A DNA stretch of 58,242 nucleotides, from assembly GCA_018398765.1 (NCBI GenBank), contig JAHBMJ010000071.1, positions 1-58,242 on the forward strand, written 5' to 3'. The notes under the pieces were generated by a model. It saw only the letters and a list, made by a program, of their open reading frames with translations. It was not told the DNA's origin and did no database searches. Every line of letters starts with the position of its first letter. Positions within the stretch are counted from its first letter, which is position 1. The stretch comes from Chromera velia (lineage: Eukaryota > Sar > Chromeraceae). Below are positions 41,768 through 53,268 of the stretch, in pieces. A program made the position numbers and the translations under genes.

Positions 41768-44700
41768 ATGCACAAACAGAAATCAAGAAGCTAAACGGGA
41801 GGAGAACAGACACACCATAACCGCTGCGTTTTCTTCTACCACCACGCGTTCTCGAAGCTTTCCGCGTCCCTGCGGGATCGGGGGCAGAAGTTGGCACTCG
41901 AGAGCGATCTAACTGCAGATGCATAAGTAGTTGGAGGCCGAGGGGGGAGGCATCTACAGATGATTGCAAAAGAACTCCATCCTCTCTCTCTCTTTCTTTG
42001 TCTAGACCCCCGTCTGCCGACCGACCGTGCAATGAAGAATTTCGAGCTCGCTGTTTCTCGGACTCTTTCGAGCTCTCTGTGCCCGTCCATGAATCTGATC
42101 CACGAGTTCCTGTACAGGAGTGTGGAGCGGAAAACACGGAGAACCTTCTCGTCTTTCTCCTCTCCGTCGCTGGTCTCTCCTGAGAGCAGTAGCTCAAGGA
42201 CAAGAAGGGAGAGCGAGGTTCTGGGGAGGAGCAAGACGATGGGAGATAAATCGAAGGAGAGAGAGACAGGTCTGGACTGGGCAGCAGGGGAAGGCAAAGA
42301 GACACTTGCATACGCGTAAATACGTAACCAGAAAGAGACGTGACTGCTTCTTCCGTTCCTCCCATTTTGATTTTTGATTGTTTTTTCTGGGGCAGGTGCG
42401 CAGACACAGAGTCACCCACCAGGCCAATCTTACAGGAAGAAGGAGACAGGCAGCATGAGGAGAGAAATGAAACGAAAACCCTCTCGATCTTCAAAGATGC
42501 TTCATTCTCGATCGACAGAAACACCTGGACGGACGGACGCACGGACAGAACAGGACCTGGAGCCTTACCAGACAATGGTCCAGGACAGGACTCACTCACC
42601 TTCTGGAGGCCAAAAGATGAAATCTGCGGCGAATCGTCTGCCGATTGGTGAGCGTAGCCACTCAACGAGCTGTCGCCTGAGTTCCCTCACTTCTCTTTTT
42701 TTGTTTGGATCAGAGACCGAGCTCTTGCCCGAGACTTCTTCATCAGAGGAGAGCAAAACAGCGACTCGATTCAAAAAGAAACACATGGGAGAGACCTGAA
42801 GCATCACCCCTTCAAGGTCTCGGAGGCGTTCACACGACTCCACGAGCGCTGTACGAATTTCAGGCTGAAACCACTCAATGGAGTCTTTCGAGCCCCAGCC
42901 CGCACCTGAGCCCGCCTCATTTCTCATCTCCATAATTCCATGCGGACCGGCAACAAAATTCCAGGGAAAGCTGTTGCGATGAAGGCGAGAGAAGGTCTTT
43001 GCGTAGCTCTGTGAATCACCCAAAAAATCGACAGTGGTCCCCACATTGAATGTCGGCAGTAGAAGGGGGACCATCACGACCAGGGCACAGTACACACAGA
43101 GAACAGGGAAGACGAACAGAGGACTGATCAGAGCTCTGCCCCACCAGTCTCTGAAGAACACACGGAGCCAGCGTGCAGGCTGACGCGGCGGCTCTGCTAC
43201 AGCATCCCGAACAGCCGAGGCCATTTTTGTGCCGATGACTGAAAGTTCATTTTTGTCTCTGCCAGCCTCTGTGTCGCCTTTGCGAGCTCCTATTTCCTTT
43301 TCTGAACAGAGCACCACCGAGCTTTGCACTGTGCGGGTACCGCAGCACAGGAAGGAAAGGAACGAGAGAGACCCCCATCTGGTGGGATGAAGGAATGCCG
43401 CTGCCTCAAGAGAGAGGGTGGCGGCTTGAGCAGACTCGATTTCCGTCTCTTTGAAGGGCGTGCAGGGGGGGAGGACTCGGGCATCACATGAGGGGGGGAC
43501 TTCTTCTGGCAACGCTCTTTCACTTTTGGTCTCCTTCTCCCCCCCTTGGGGTTTCCCTCCATCTCCGTCTCCCCTTTCACGTCCCTTTTCCTCATGACTG
43601 AAATCTCTGAGGGTTCGGGTAGAGGTTTCAGGACGGCTTTCAACTTCAGTCGCTTTTCCGTTACCCCCATCCGTCTCACCGTGAATCTGTGAAGACGACG
43701 AGGAAGAGGGATGAGCTTCTAGATGGGTGTGTGTGTCTGCTATCACGAACGAAGAGGAAACCTCGGGCAGAGATAGGCCCGAGACTTCGGTGTTCACTGG
43801 GACTGTCGTATTTTGTCTCTTCTTCTGCCTTTCCCAGTCGCCCTTGCCCTTCTCCTTGTTGCTGTTGGTGTTGCTGTTGGCAAGAAAGGCAGCGGGCATC
43901 GGGCGAAAGGGATTGGCTGAGAGCAGACGGCAGAAGGTCCGGACATAACCCCTTTCTCCGAAGGCCTCCCGACGGCAGTCAAGGCCCAGGGCAGCCACGA
44001 AGACAGTGGCAGCGCAAACGTACCCCTGCACATGGAGAAAAGAATCGTCGTGTCTATTCTCAAAACAAAACAAAAGACGCCTGGAGAGGCGAAGGTGACG
44101 GGGAGCGCTGAGTGAAGGGATCTGAGAAGAGAGAAAGGGAGGATGACCCTGAGAAGGTTAAAAGAGAGATGCACGAAGAGAGGAGAGGATAAGACGAACG
44201 CAGACGCAGGAAGAGGACACCAAGAAAAAAAGAAACCACGACAACAAACAGAACAGCAAAGCAGGTCAGAGCAGAAAAAGAAAAGGCAGAACAAAAAAAG
44301 AACAGCGCGGAGTGGAACAGAACATGATACAGAATACAGCACAGCACAAGAGAACAGAACAGAACACAGTAGAACAGCGAAGGGCACAAAGAGGAGAGAG
44401 GGACAAAAGCATGGTGGGTCACCCAAGAGAAACAAGCAACACGGAAAAGGACAGGGAGCCGAGGGGGGACATCCAAGAAAGAAAAGGGGCTCTTTCGGAG
44501 CACTCGAGGCAAACAGCCGCGAAGCATTTCTGCAGTCAGTCAAGGCATTTCAATCCGCGACGAATTAACTCCTCAAGACCATGCACGCAAAAAACCGACC
44601 GACGCACAATAGCAAGACTTGCGATCATGTTCATGGCAAACCAGCGGATCGCATCATATGGACTCGAGATGGAGATGGCAAAGCAGATGATCGTAGTCAC

Positions 44701-46698
44701 AGTTGTGAGGGTGATCACCAGGCCAGACTCTCCGACTGCCCCCTGCAGTCGTCTCTTCGCACTCTCCCCCCTCTCTTCTGGTGTTATCATACGCCCCCCG
44801 CTCTGTCTGATGACTACCCTTGTCAAGTATGCATTCAGAATGATGAAACAGTCATCAACACCTATCCCGAGAACCAAGAAAGGCACCAAGTCACCTCCTC
44901 CTGCCCAAGGGACTCCTGCAAAATTCGCTAAGCCTGTGCCTGCGAACCAGCCAAGGCCGGCAGCGAGGACTCCGAAGAGACCACTGAATACCTTCGAGGC
45001 CGGGAGGTCAGTTGAGAAGGTTAACAGCCCCACAAAAGCCGTTACGGCAGCAGCTGAGAGGACGATGATGTACACAGGCACCGCTGTTGCTTTCGGCCCT
45101 TCTATGTCTGTCGAGATCGACGCGAACGGGGCCGCCTCTCCCCTTCCACCCGTCCGTGTCTTCCACTCATCAGACCACAAAAAGCATCTGCGGAGGAACT
45201 CTCTTTCCCATTCATCGCACGCGCGTTTGAGAAAGGAAGGAGTGAACCGACGGCCGAGACGCCCTCTCTCTGAGAGGGCAGAGGGATTGACCACCTCTCT
45301 GGGCTTCTGGAGCTCATCAAGAGTCCAAGAGAAGGACACTGCCGTTGCAGACTCCAAAATTTGTCCATCTCTTCTCCGAGTTTCACTTCCCGTCTCTCCG
45401 TCTCCAGCCCTGCCGAGGACGGGTTGCAGCTGCACTTCCCCCCCAACTGCCAGGGTCACGGAAGGGAACACATCCAGAAGGAGACCGTCTCTGGAGAATT
45501 TGAAGTGGGTAGGGTACAGGATTGAGGGGGTTCCAAAGCTCCTGCACGCAGCACGCAGCAAAGGAAATCTTACTCTATGGGACGAGACGATGGTTGGTTG
45601 ATCAGGAGTATCTCCGCTCTTCCTCATCATGCATCCAGATTTTCTTTGTTAATTCCAGTCAGAAGAGAAAAGCGAGAAGCTCTCAATTCAGGGGAGGGGG
45701 ACAGGCACTGCAGGCCATAGAAATAGTTGTAAATACGTGGGGCAATGCCCCGTGAAGGGGCCACGACAAAAGACACCGCTTTCCATACGCGAACGCAGAA
45801 CGGGAAAAGACACGTATGCACTCGCATTCATACGCTTGCGCATGCAACGACACACAGCGACCCACTCTGCATTTGTGTACATATCGACGACTGAAACGAC
45901 TGAGCAAGTTCCGTCTCCTCTCTTGTCGCAGAGATCCTCGAAGGAGAAGGATATCTCTCGTTTTATTTCGCTTTCACCGTCTCCCTTGCCTCCCTGTCCC
46001 TGTCCGTCTTTCTCTACCAAGTCCTGCTCTGTAAACGCCACAGTCACGTTGAAACTCCGAATGTCGGCATCTATTTTGGAGAGAAATTGCAGGTTTTCTT
46101 TGTTCAGTAGGTTTGTCCCGTCGGACTGAAGGATAAAACCGTTCTGTCTCCACTCCATCCCAAACATATCTCTTATTGAGCCCACAGTTTGCCAGCCTTC
46201 AACCTTTTGGTCAGACCACGCACGATCCCAGTCGAAGTCATAGTTTCGGAAAAAAAGTCCAGCGCTTAATGCGCCAAACACAACACAAGGTAAGAGAATT
46301 GTCTGCACGGATGAGAAACAAAAAAGGAGACGACAGTGAACACACGAATGGCTGTATGAGTGCCTGGAAAAGGTGAGGGCCAAACGAGCACAAAAGCTTA
46401 CCAGAAGTGGAAAATCGAAGGCCGCACCCGCCATCCAAGAAAAGAAATGAGTGAACTGTCTCTCTATCCCGCTGTACCACGCGGTATTCCCCGTCAAGAA
46501 ATGCCAAAAGCCGTCTCCGTTACACCGTTTTTTTCCTATTGTATCGGGCGAAGTTCTTGGACATTGTGAAATCATCATTGACAGGAGCAAAACCCCTTGG
46601 ACAGAAGATCTCTCGTGTGTCAACCAGGCACGACTAAAATTGAAATCTCGCCAGCTCCTGGCACGATCGGAACAGAGCCGATCATTGACACTCATCAT
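40395..46698 (-). CDS. Patched-family RND transporter with sterol-sensing domain
   Basis: Proposed exons (minus strand): 46698-46402, 46302 to about 45862, about 45650-44608, 44025-42600, 42179-42026, 41264-41117 and 40880-40395, giving about 1,330 residues. Phase agrees at exons 1/2, 3/4, 4/5, 5/6 and 6/7; the exon 2/3 junction is unresolved. Family marks: ERQFTHFFSWMAGAAFDFPL then TM1 (TILLPCVVFGALSAGLFF); a luminal loop with EISFSFEDLC; the sterol-sensing block including LVPFLVLGIGVDDCFIILNA; GYVCAATVFVAALGLD (TM6); TM7 ISPLFVFPVLCVYCALVVMV; and TM8-12 with ITLAAGFSVDFIAHVAAFF. Patched relatives move sterols or other lipids across membranes using ion gradients; the Asp residues of GVDD and SVDF are where proton-relay residues are expected. 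A Ser/Glu-rich insert of about 220 residues lies between TM6 and TM7. The start Met is uncertain: 46698, or a second Met-Met at about 46577. Confidence 0.85.
41733..41765. repeat. CA microsatellite
   Basis: About 16 CA dinucleotides inside the intron between exons 5 and 6 of the Patched-like gene. Confidence 0.95.
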
Positions 46699-46807
46699 GA
46701 CTCATGCAGTATGAGGCACTCTGAGCATTCTCTCTTGGAAATATCTCTCTGACGGTTCGGGGTCTTGGAAATGATCTGACCCGCTATGCCGTGGCCCCCG
46801 GCCATGG

Positions 46808-47108
46808 TATCTGTTAAGGCCCTTCGCCGGACCTATGGAAAAAAAAAATCGAATTACCAATAAATCGGGTTACAATTGCCTTTCGGGACCCGCGCTTTCC
46901 GGCAACTGCATGCATGTCGGCCCACCCGCATCTCCCCAGCGCGCCCTCAAGCGCGCAATCCGCGCGCCGCGGCGTTCCGTCCGCGGCGCGTTCAATCTTA
47001 TAGTATCTGTTAAGGCCCTTATATAGCCGCACCTACATATAGAAAAAAAAAGTCGAATTACCAATAAATCGATCGGGTTACATTTGCCTTTCGGGACCTG
47101 CGTTTTCC
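46808..47108. repeat. Pair of ~105-bp direct repeats around a GC-rich insert
   Basis: TATCTGTTAAGGCCCTT starts at 46808 and again at 47004. Both copies continue with an A run, TCGAATTACCAATAAATCG, GGGTTACA and CCTTTCGGGACC, ending near TTTCCGG and AACTG. The spacer (46910-47000) is GC-rich with CCGCGGCG-type inverted repeats. The period is 196 bp. No gene is seen, nor in the following 47109-47590. Confidence 0.7.
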
Positions 47109-47589
47109 GGTAACTGTACAGCGTGTGTATGCATGGCGAATATACATCTTTTGTCTAACTTTGATGTATCGGTACATATGTAAAAACACATATGGAGGGG
47201 AATTGTACATAGATTCAATCATCTGTGTAGTTTTCAAGAAAGGCGATAAAGCACACCATCTAAATGAAGCTGTTCTGAATTGCTCCATTGTTTGACTATG
47301 CTACCAAGCTCAGTGGCAAGTTAAGACATGTTGCCTTACAGAGTCAGGAGTAAGCCGCACCACGACTAAGTGCGCTTCACAAAGAGGAAAAACAGTTAAT
47401 TTGATCTGCAAGAACCTCTTTTTACCCGTTTTCTTTCTCTCTACTTGGCCCCTCTTGTCATTCTTCAGCACCTGGTTTTTCGACTTCCTTTTACCTCCAC
47501 TTGAGGATTTGGGACGCAAAATACTGTCTATATATAGTGTGTGTCGCTGTGAATACTGTAGTATTCGCTTTAAAATATTGTGGAGAGGC

Positions 47590-49060
47590 TCATTACGTAT
47601 AGGTCCAGCGTTTGGTGAGTTCAAGAGGGAGAGATGTGAACAGAAGCCGTTTGGGCCTGTGGATAAAGTTAGGTAAGCAAGTATGACACTGTGAACAGAA
47701 GCCGTTTGGGCATGTGGGTGAATGTTTAAGCGTGCGTGTGCATGGAGCAAGAGGGGTCTGGAAAAGAAGTGTGTGCAGTAACAGAATCCGCTTAGGCCTG
47801 CAGGTGGATGAATGAAGAGAGACGGAGAGAGCGAGTATGTTTATGAGTATGTATGAGTTTGTGAACAGAAGCCGTTTGGGCGTGCGGGCGAGACAAGGAG
47901 AACGAGTGTGTGAACAGAAGCCGCTTGGACCCGTGGATAAATGAAGAGAGATCAATTGTATGTCATTGAAGAAAAGCCGCTTGGGCCGCTGGTTAGGCCT
48001 GTGGATGAATAAAGAGAGATCAAGTGTGTGAACAGAAATATACAGAAGCCGCTTGGGCCTATGGATGAGTGAAGAGAGACAGGGAGAACGAGTGTATGAA
48101 CAGAAGCTGTTTGGGCATGTGGGTGAATCATCATGAAGGGAGACAAGAAGATACAAGGAGAGCAAATGTGTAAACAGAAGCCACTTAGGTATGTGGGTGA
48201 ATGAAGGGAGACAAGGAGATATAAGGAGAGCGAGTGTGTAAACAGAAGCCGCTTGGGCGTGTGGGTGAATGAAGGGAGATAAGGAGATACAAGGAGAGTG
48301 AGTATGTGAATAGAAGCCGGTTGGACGTGCAAGCGAAGAAAGAGAAATAAGGAGAACGAATGTGTGAACAGAAGCTAGGAACAGGAGCCGTTTGGGCCTA
48401 TGGATGAATGAAGAGGGATCAATTGTGTGTCATTGAACAAAAGCTGCTCGGGCCTATGGCTAGGCTTGTGGATGAATGAAGAGATATCAAGTGCGTGAAC
48501 AAAAGCCGCTTGGGCCTGCTGATGAATTAAGAAAGACAGGGAGAGTGAGTGTGTAAACAGAAGCCGTTTAGGTGTGTGGGTGAATGAAAAGAGACAAGGA
48601 GATACAAGGAGAGCGAGTGTGTGAACAGAAGCCGCTTGGGTCTCATGCAGTGAATCAATGAAGAATAATGAAGAGAGACATGGAGAGTGAGTGTGTAAAC
48701 AGAAGCCGTTTGGGGCGTTACGACGGTATGGGTGCATGAACACAGATAGGGAAAGCGAGTGTGTGAACCGGTATAAACAGGTTAGGTGAACAGGAGCCGG
48801 TTGGCTGTGTGGGTGAATGAAGAGGGACAAGGACTCGCATAAGCATGTCAGCAGAAGATATTTGGATGGGCGTGTGGGTACCTGAATGAATAGAGATAGC
48901 CTGTTACTAAGAGAGAATAAGACTCAGTGTGTAAACAGAATTTCAAGCCTAGACTTCAAGCCGCTAGGGCCTGTAGATAAATAGAAATAAATGAAGAGAG
49001 ACAGAGAGAGTAAGTGTATAAATAAAAGCCGTTTGGGTGTGTGGATGTGAGAGTGTTAAT
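47590..49060. repeat. Degenerate minisatellite, ~50-75-bp unit, about 21 copies
   Basis: Each unit carries the core GAACAGAAGCCGYTTGGGC followed by TGTGGRTGAATGAAGAGAG and AGACAAGGAGA-type purines. I counted about 21 core occurrences between 47641 and 49025, with spacing mostly 50 to 75 bp. Long minus-strand frames (HRPKRLLF-type repeats) follow from the repeat but change frame from unit to unit, so they are unlikely to be a protein. Confidence 0.8.
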
Positions 49061-49071
49061 GGAAGCCCATG

Positions 49072-50050
49072 ATGCTGTCTAAACATACCTGGGGCGCCTA
49101 AGGTACCCCAGACACGCCGCAGGCGGCCCGCCAGGGCCGCCTGGGGCGACCCCAGGTGGTTTTGCCTAAGTTTATATAGAGCTGCCTGGGGCGAAGCCCC
49201 AGGCAGTTGTTGAGAGTTGCCTGGGGCGAAGGTCGGTATATATATGCATCTATACGTGTATGTCGCGATCTATACGTGCATGCCGCGCATCAAAGGTCTG
49301 ACCGGGTCATGTAGACCGGCAGCAACTTTTTGTTCGGCGGTCACGATCAGCGATAGATACCAGTGGATACACATTAAGTTGACGGTTGCTTTCAACTTTT
49401 ATCTCTTCTTACTCTTGTCACCGGAGATGCATATCATTGTACATCATTGTACATCTATTGATTAACTCACTGATTGATTCCACACTTAACCTTCCCACTT
49501 AGTGACTGTACTAATTGATAATTCCCCACTTGGCCTTCCTGCTTGCTGACTGCACTGATTGATAATTCCGTACTCGGCTTTCCCGCTTGCTGCCTACCCA
49601 GCTAACTGCAATGCAGCAGAGTAGGTTGCAAGCCTTCAGATTTACAGACAAACAAAAAGTGACACATACAACTTTGCATTGTTTATAAACTTGTCGCAAA
49701 GTGGAAATTTAGTCTGAAAAATTATTCAAAAAATTTGATTTAATAATTCTTTTCTATAAAATAATATCTAGAATTATATAAAAATTTTGATTTAGTGATT
49801 CAATTTGAAGCATTGTAAATGAATTTTTAAAGTTGTGTTCAGATATTAAATCCTAGAATAAAGGCATTTTTAAACTTTTTTCAACGTTTTTCATACTATA
49901 GAGAGAATGCAGAAAGACCCCCTGACTGCCTGGGGTGCCGCAGGCGGTCCATAAGGACCGCCTGGAGAAGGTTATACATAAGACCCCAGGCGGCCTGTCA
50001 GGGCCGTCTGGGATCAGCGCAGGCAGTCATTCTAAAAGTTTAGACAGCAT
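49072..50050. mobile_element. Inverted-repeat element, 979 bp, inserted in the minisatellite
   Basis: ATGCTGTCTAAAC (49072-49084) and GTTTAGACAGCAT (50038-50050) are exact reverse complements. Minisatellite sequence lies on both sides (GGAAGCC left and right). Each end carries a cluster of GC-rich palindromes (CCTGGGGCGAAGCCCCAGG at 49184; GGCGGTCCATAAGGACCGCC at 49944), while the middle is AT-rich and contains a 44-bp tandem pair at 49504-49592. No transposase was seen. The class is unknown; a foldback or MITE-like element is the simplest reading. Confidence 0.65.
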
Positions 50051-50220
50051 GTGGAAGCCGTTAACTTTGGGCATATGGGTGAGTGATCGAAGAGAGACAG
50101 GGAAAATGAGGGAGTAAGTGAGTGAGCAAGTGAGACAGTGAGTGAGTGAATTAGTGAGGAAAGCAAGAATGACTCAGTAAGTCAGTGACTAAGTATGTTG
50201 GTGAGTGAGTAAGTGAGCAC
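50051..50220. repeat. Right remainder of the minisatellite and GTGA repeats
   Basis: One diverged unit (GTGGAAGCCGTTAACTTTGGG) is followed by GTGAGTGA-type simple repeats. It continues the array interrupted by the 979-bp element. 50221-50866 holds a GAT trinucleotide run near 50300 and otherwise AT-rich sequence without a gene. Confidence 0.6.
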
Positions 50221-50876
50221 AATCAACTACAGTAACTAATACAGCAAGCGTAGTAAGTGTGTAGTTTAGAACTTGTATAACGTTGTGTTCAAACATTTTA
50301 TGATGATGATGATGATATATGGGGTTAAAGCCGGTGAGCCGTATAGACTCTGGCCAACCTAGAGTGTCATACATAGAGTTAAACTTTCGACTTAGGCCCC
50401 ACTGGGGTAAATTGAATCGATGGGAGCCTGACAGGGGTGGGGAAGTGGATGAAAGTGGAGGGTGGTTCCACTTCAGAGTCTAAGCAAACAGGCTTTTGCT
50501 TCATCTGGTAGTTTGGGACTTATATAGCGTTATGTTCAAACATTTTATAGACTAGCTCACAGGCTCAGTCACAGCTTGATGATTTAAAAGAGCAAGTTGA
50601 TAACAGAAGGCGTATATAATATTTGGCTACTACATATACTGCTATACTACTACTAGAATGGCCAAAATATAAATGAAAGTAAATGAAAGAAACATTACAG
50701 CATGTGTGTCTGTATATAAAAAACCTATATATTGACTCCGTAAATAAAAAATAAAAATGTAAGTAGATGTAAGCAGGGAGCACTGTGATTTTTTTTTTAT
50801 AACCAAAAATAAGTTGTTAAAGATTTATCAGTAATGTATTGCTGCGGTTACAATTTCATTTTCTCTTTCACGTTTG

Positions 50877-52327
50877 ACCTCCCTGAACGTAACTACCACT
50901 TAATAGTTGAGGCCGCATTTTTGGATAATGCAATGCGGCGGCGGGTCATACAGATGTGCATGAACTAATTAGAACCCGCCGCTAGACCTTAACTGGCTCA
51001 AAAATTTTGAGGGGAAAAGGAACAGCTCTCTGTTCCCTTTTCCCTTCTGGACTCAAACCAACGACCCTAGGAGATGTCAGTTCGCCTCTCTAGACTCTCT
51101 CTAGCTGCTTGGTGTAGAAAAAACGACTCCCAGACTCACAGGGAGTCCAAAGAACGAACGTCTGAGGTCTGACACCTGAAGAGGCCAAAGTAGCCTTCCT
51201 GGACTCAGAAGTTCAGAAAGGGCTGTGGTATATCAATGATGATAAAATACATACCAACACGCTCCATCTGGTCCAGGTAAGTTAGTTCCAACAGGGGATA
51301 AGGAATGGTTGATGCAGCACTGTGGACTTCAACTGACAAGTCTGCTCATGAATAAAAAGATACACTCCAGATAGCACCCTATATCAAATTGCTAGAAGGG
51401 CTTTTTCCTTCTTGAGCACTTCAAACCTGCAGCCATCGTATAAACGTACTGCCCAACACTCATATGCTCCTGTCTTGAGGGAAAGAGCAGGACAGAACCA
51501 CTTACTGGGGGAGTTGGAGGTCGTCGATTAATACCCCTGAGACGCCAATTCTCCACAACAGGAAGACAAAACAATCTCGCCTTCCCACAACCAGTAGACT
51601 CACCAGAAACCTATCCCGCTGGCCTGGGAGGATGACAACAGACATAGGGCATTAGGTAAAATTGTTGGGGATCGATTCTGCGGCCTCTTGGTAGAAAGAA
51701 GGAATGTTGCTTTGGAGGCCTTGGAGGTACTTTCCTGACTGGTCTAGTCTGAGACTGGAGCTGCCAGACACGCCAAAGCAGATCAACTGCATCACAAGAC
51801 TTCATCCCGACACAGAGGCAAGCTGTCTAGTACTAGGGGAGTGGAATTGTGCCAGTTTGACCATCAGTACTGCTCTACACAACAAGGTAGACAGGAAGGG
51901 ACGAGAGGATGAAATGACCCTTCTCTGTATGTTGGTGTGCTTTTTGAGCATTCTAAGCACAATTTTGGGATTTTGAGAGTGGCCCCGTAAAGTTTTGGCC
52001 CAAATTCTTGCACTAACGTACTTAGCGGCCTCTGGGGACTAATTTGGTGCCTTTCTGGGCCCTGGGCGCCGCTGGAATCGCGCGGACCGGCTTAACCGGC
52101 TCAAAAATTTCAGACCCTTCTAATTAGTCCATGCACATCTGTATAACCACCTTCCGTGTTGCAAAGCTTGAAAGTCCGCGCCGCATATCTTGAAAGCCAA
52201 AGCCGTATATCTAGATGGTGTTTTAACCGTCTACACCGCAGGCGTGGATGGTCTCTTAAAAAAAGATGCCGCAGATAGAGATGATCTTAATTATATTTTT
52301 TTAAGTGGCACTTAGGTTTAGGGAGGT
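50877..52327. mobile_element. Mutator-like DNA element B, 1,451 bp
   Basis: Left end ACCTCCCTGAACGTAACTAC and reverse complement of the right end ACCTCCCTAAACCTAAGTGC form a TIR. TTCACGTTT lies outside both ends (50867-50875 and 52328-52336), a 9-bp target duplication with one extra base differing by G/A. A second inner inverted repeat ATACAGATGTGCATG plus ACTAATTAGAA starts at 50948 and, reversed, ends at 52144. The core (51066-52037) is homologous to that of element A. No transposase frame was seen. Confidence 0.7.
51066..52037. repeat. Core module shared by elements A and B
   Basis: It aligns in the same orientation with 37085-38078, roughly three quarters identical by eye, from CCTAGGAGAYGTCAGTTCG to GCGGCCTCTGGGG (A has GCGGGCCTCTGGGG). 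The frames at 51704-51976 and 37717-37977 occupy equivalent places and share MLL-x-RP, TRLHPDT and STALHN/NTALDN-type words, so a decayed coding region is possible. Confidence 0.7.
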
Positions 52328-52337
52328 TTCACGTTTA

Positions 52338-53268
52338 TTCACGTTAACACCATGTATTAGCGAAGTCCTTGTACGTCATTAATTTTCTTATTAGAAAACG
52401 TATCTAATAGCAGAGCTCTTCTTATTTCTTCTTCTCAACCGTCTTGAAGCCTCTCCAGCCGTCTCTAGCCCTCTACGGCATTTACAGATACCGCGGCTAT
52501 GCCTTTGCGCAGCCAACAACCGTGATTGAGGGTTTTGTCATGCACCATATATTAATATGTATTAATATGGGAAGGGGAACCTGTTGCATGCATGTACCAC
52601 GATCATGGACGCACCTCTCAGTGCTCTCACCCTATCTCACCCCTGGGGGCCACGGCATGTCCCGTAGGGACATTACAATTCAGGCATGCAGTTTCAGAAA
52701 CTTAATTTTGACGGAATCGCCCCGCGGGCCCCGCGGCCCCCCCGCGCGCACGCGCGGGAAACTAAAAAAACCCCTTAACCAGCCGGATATACCCCTTTGC
52801 GCACGCAATACTCTGCCGTCTCCGATCGTCTCGGCAGCTCGAGCTCAGCTAGCCATGCATAGCTAGCCGGTCTTATCCTGTCTTCATGTGTCTGACAATG
52901 CCGCGGACTTGAATCTCTCTTTGATCCATCCTAGCTCCTAATAGCTCCTATTCCGACTGACGAGTGGAGTGGTACATGATGTATGCCATTGTATGCCTCT
53001 CCGGACGTGCACATGTACTGTCAACCAATATCGGCAATGTCGATTCCTTCATAGATTGTGTGATGGTATCGTCGTCTCTTTGATGATGTTCGGTATTCGT
53101 TTGTTTCCGTGTGACAGAGAGGCAAGAGGATACACAAAGGAAGTATCAATGCTCCAAATGATTTAGTTCTCACCAACATCTGTGCTGAGGCTATCCTTTT
53201 TTTTGCAGTATTTTGAAGGGAAGGCTATTTGTTCAGGTTCAAAAATCCTGTCTGCAGTGGCCACTAAT
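52338..53268. other. Intergenic region upstream of the ankyrin gene
   Basis: It contains a GC-rich palindromic patch (about 52720-52762, CCCCGCGGGCCCCGCGG and CGCGCGCACGCGCG). No gene is supported. The last few hundred bases probably hold the promoter and 5' leader of the downstream gene, but no core promoter element could be named with confidence. Confidence 0.35.

Noticed and set aside
41391-42665. 424-codon minus-strand frame
   Set aside because: It overlaps exon 5 of the Patched-like gene in a different frame, crosses a CA microsatellite and lacks any domain; the exon frame fits family motifs and splice phases.
44312-45601. 429-codon plus-strand frame
   Set aside because: It lies antisense to the sterol-sensing exon and is open because of that exon's codon bias.
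47593-48830. Minus-strand repeat proteins (HRPKRLLF-type units, up to 190 codons)
   Set aside because: Units change frame and length along the minisatellite, so no single repeat protein can be read.
47590-49060. CRISPR-like array
   Set aside because: Repeats are degenerate and spacers are related to each other, and the DNA is nuclear eukaryotic.
46777-52660. Shared 15-base word GGGGGCCACGGCAT in inverted orientation
   Set aside because: A match this short is expected a few times by chance in 58 kb, and the flanks do not align.
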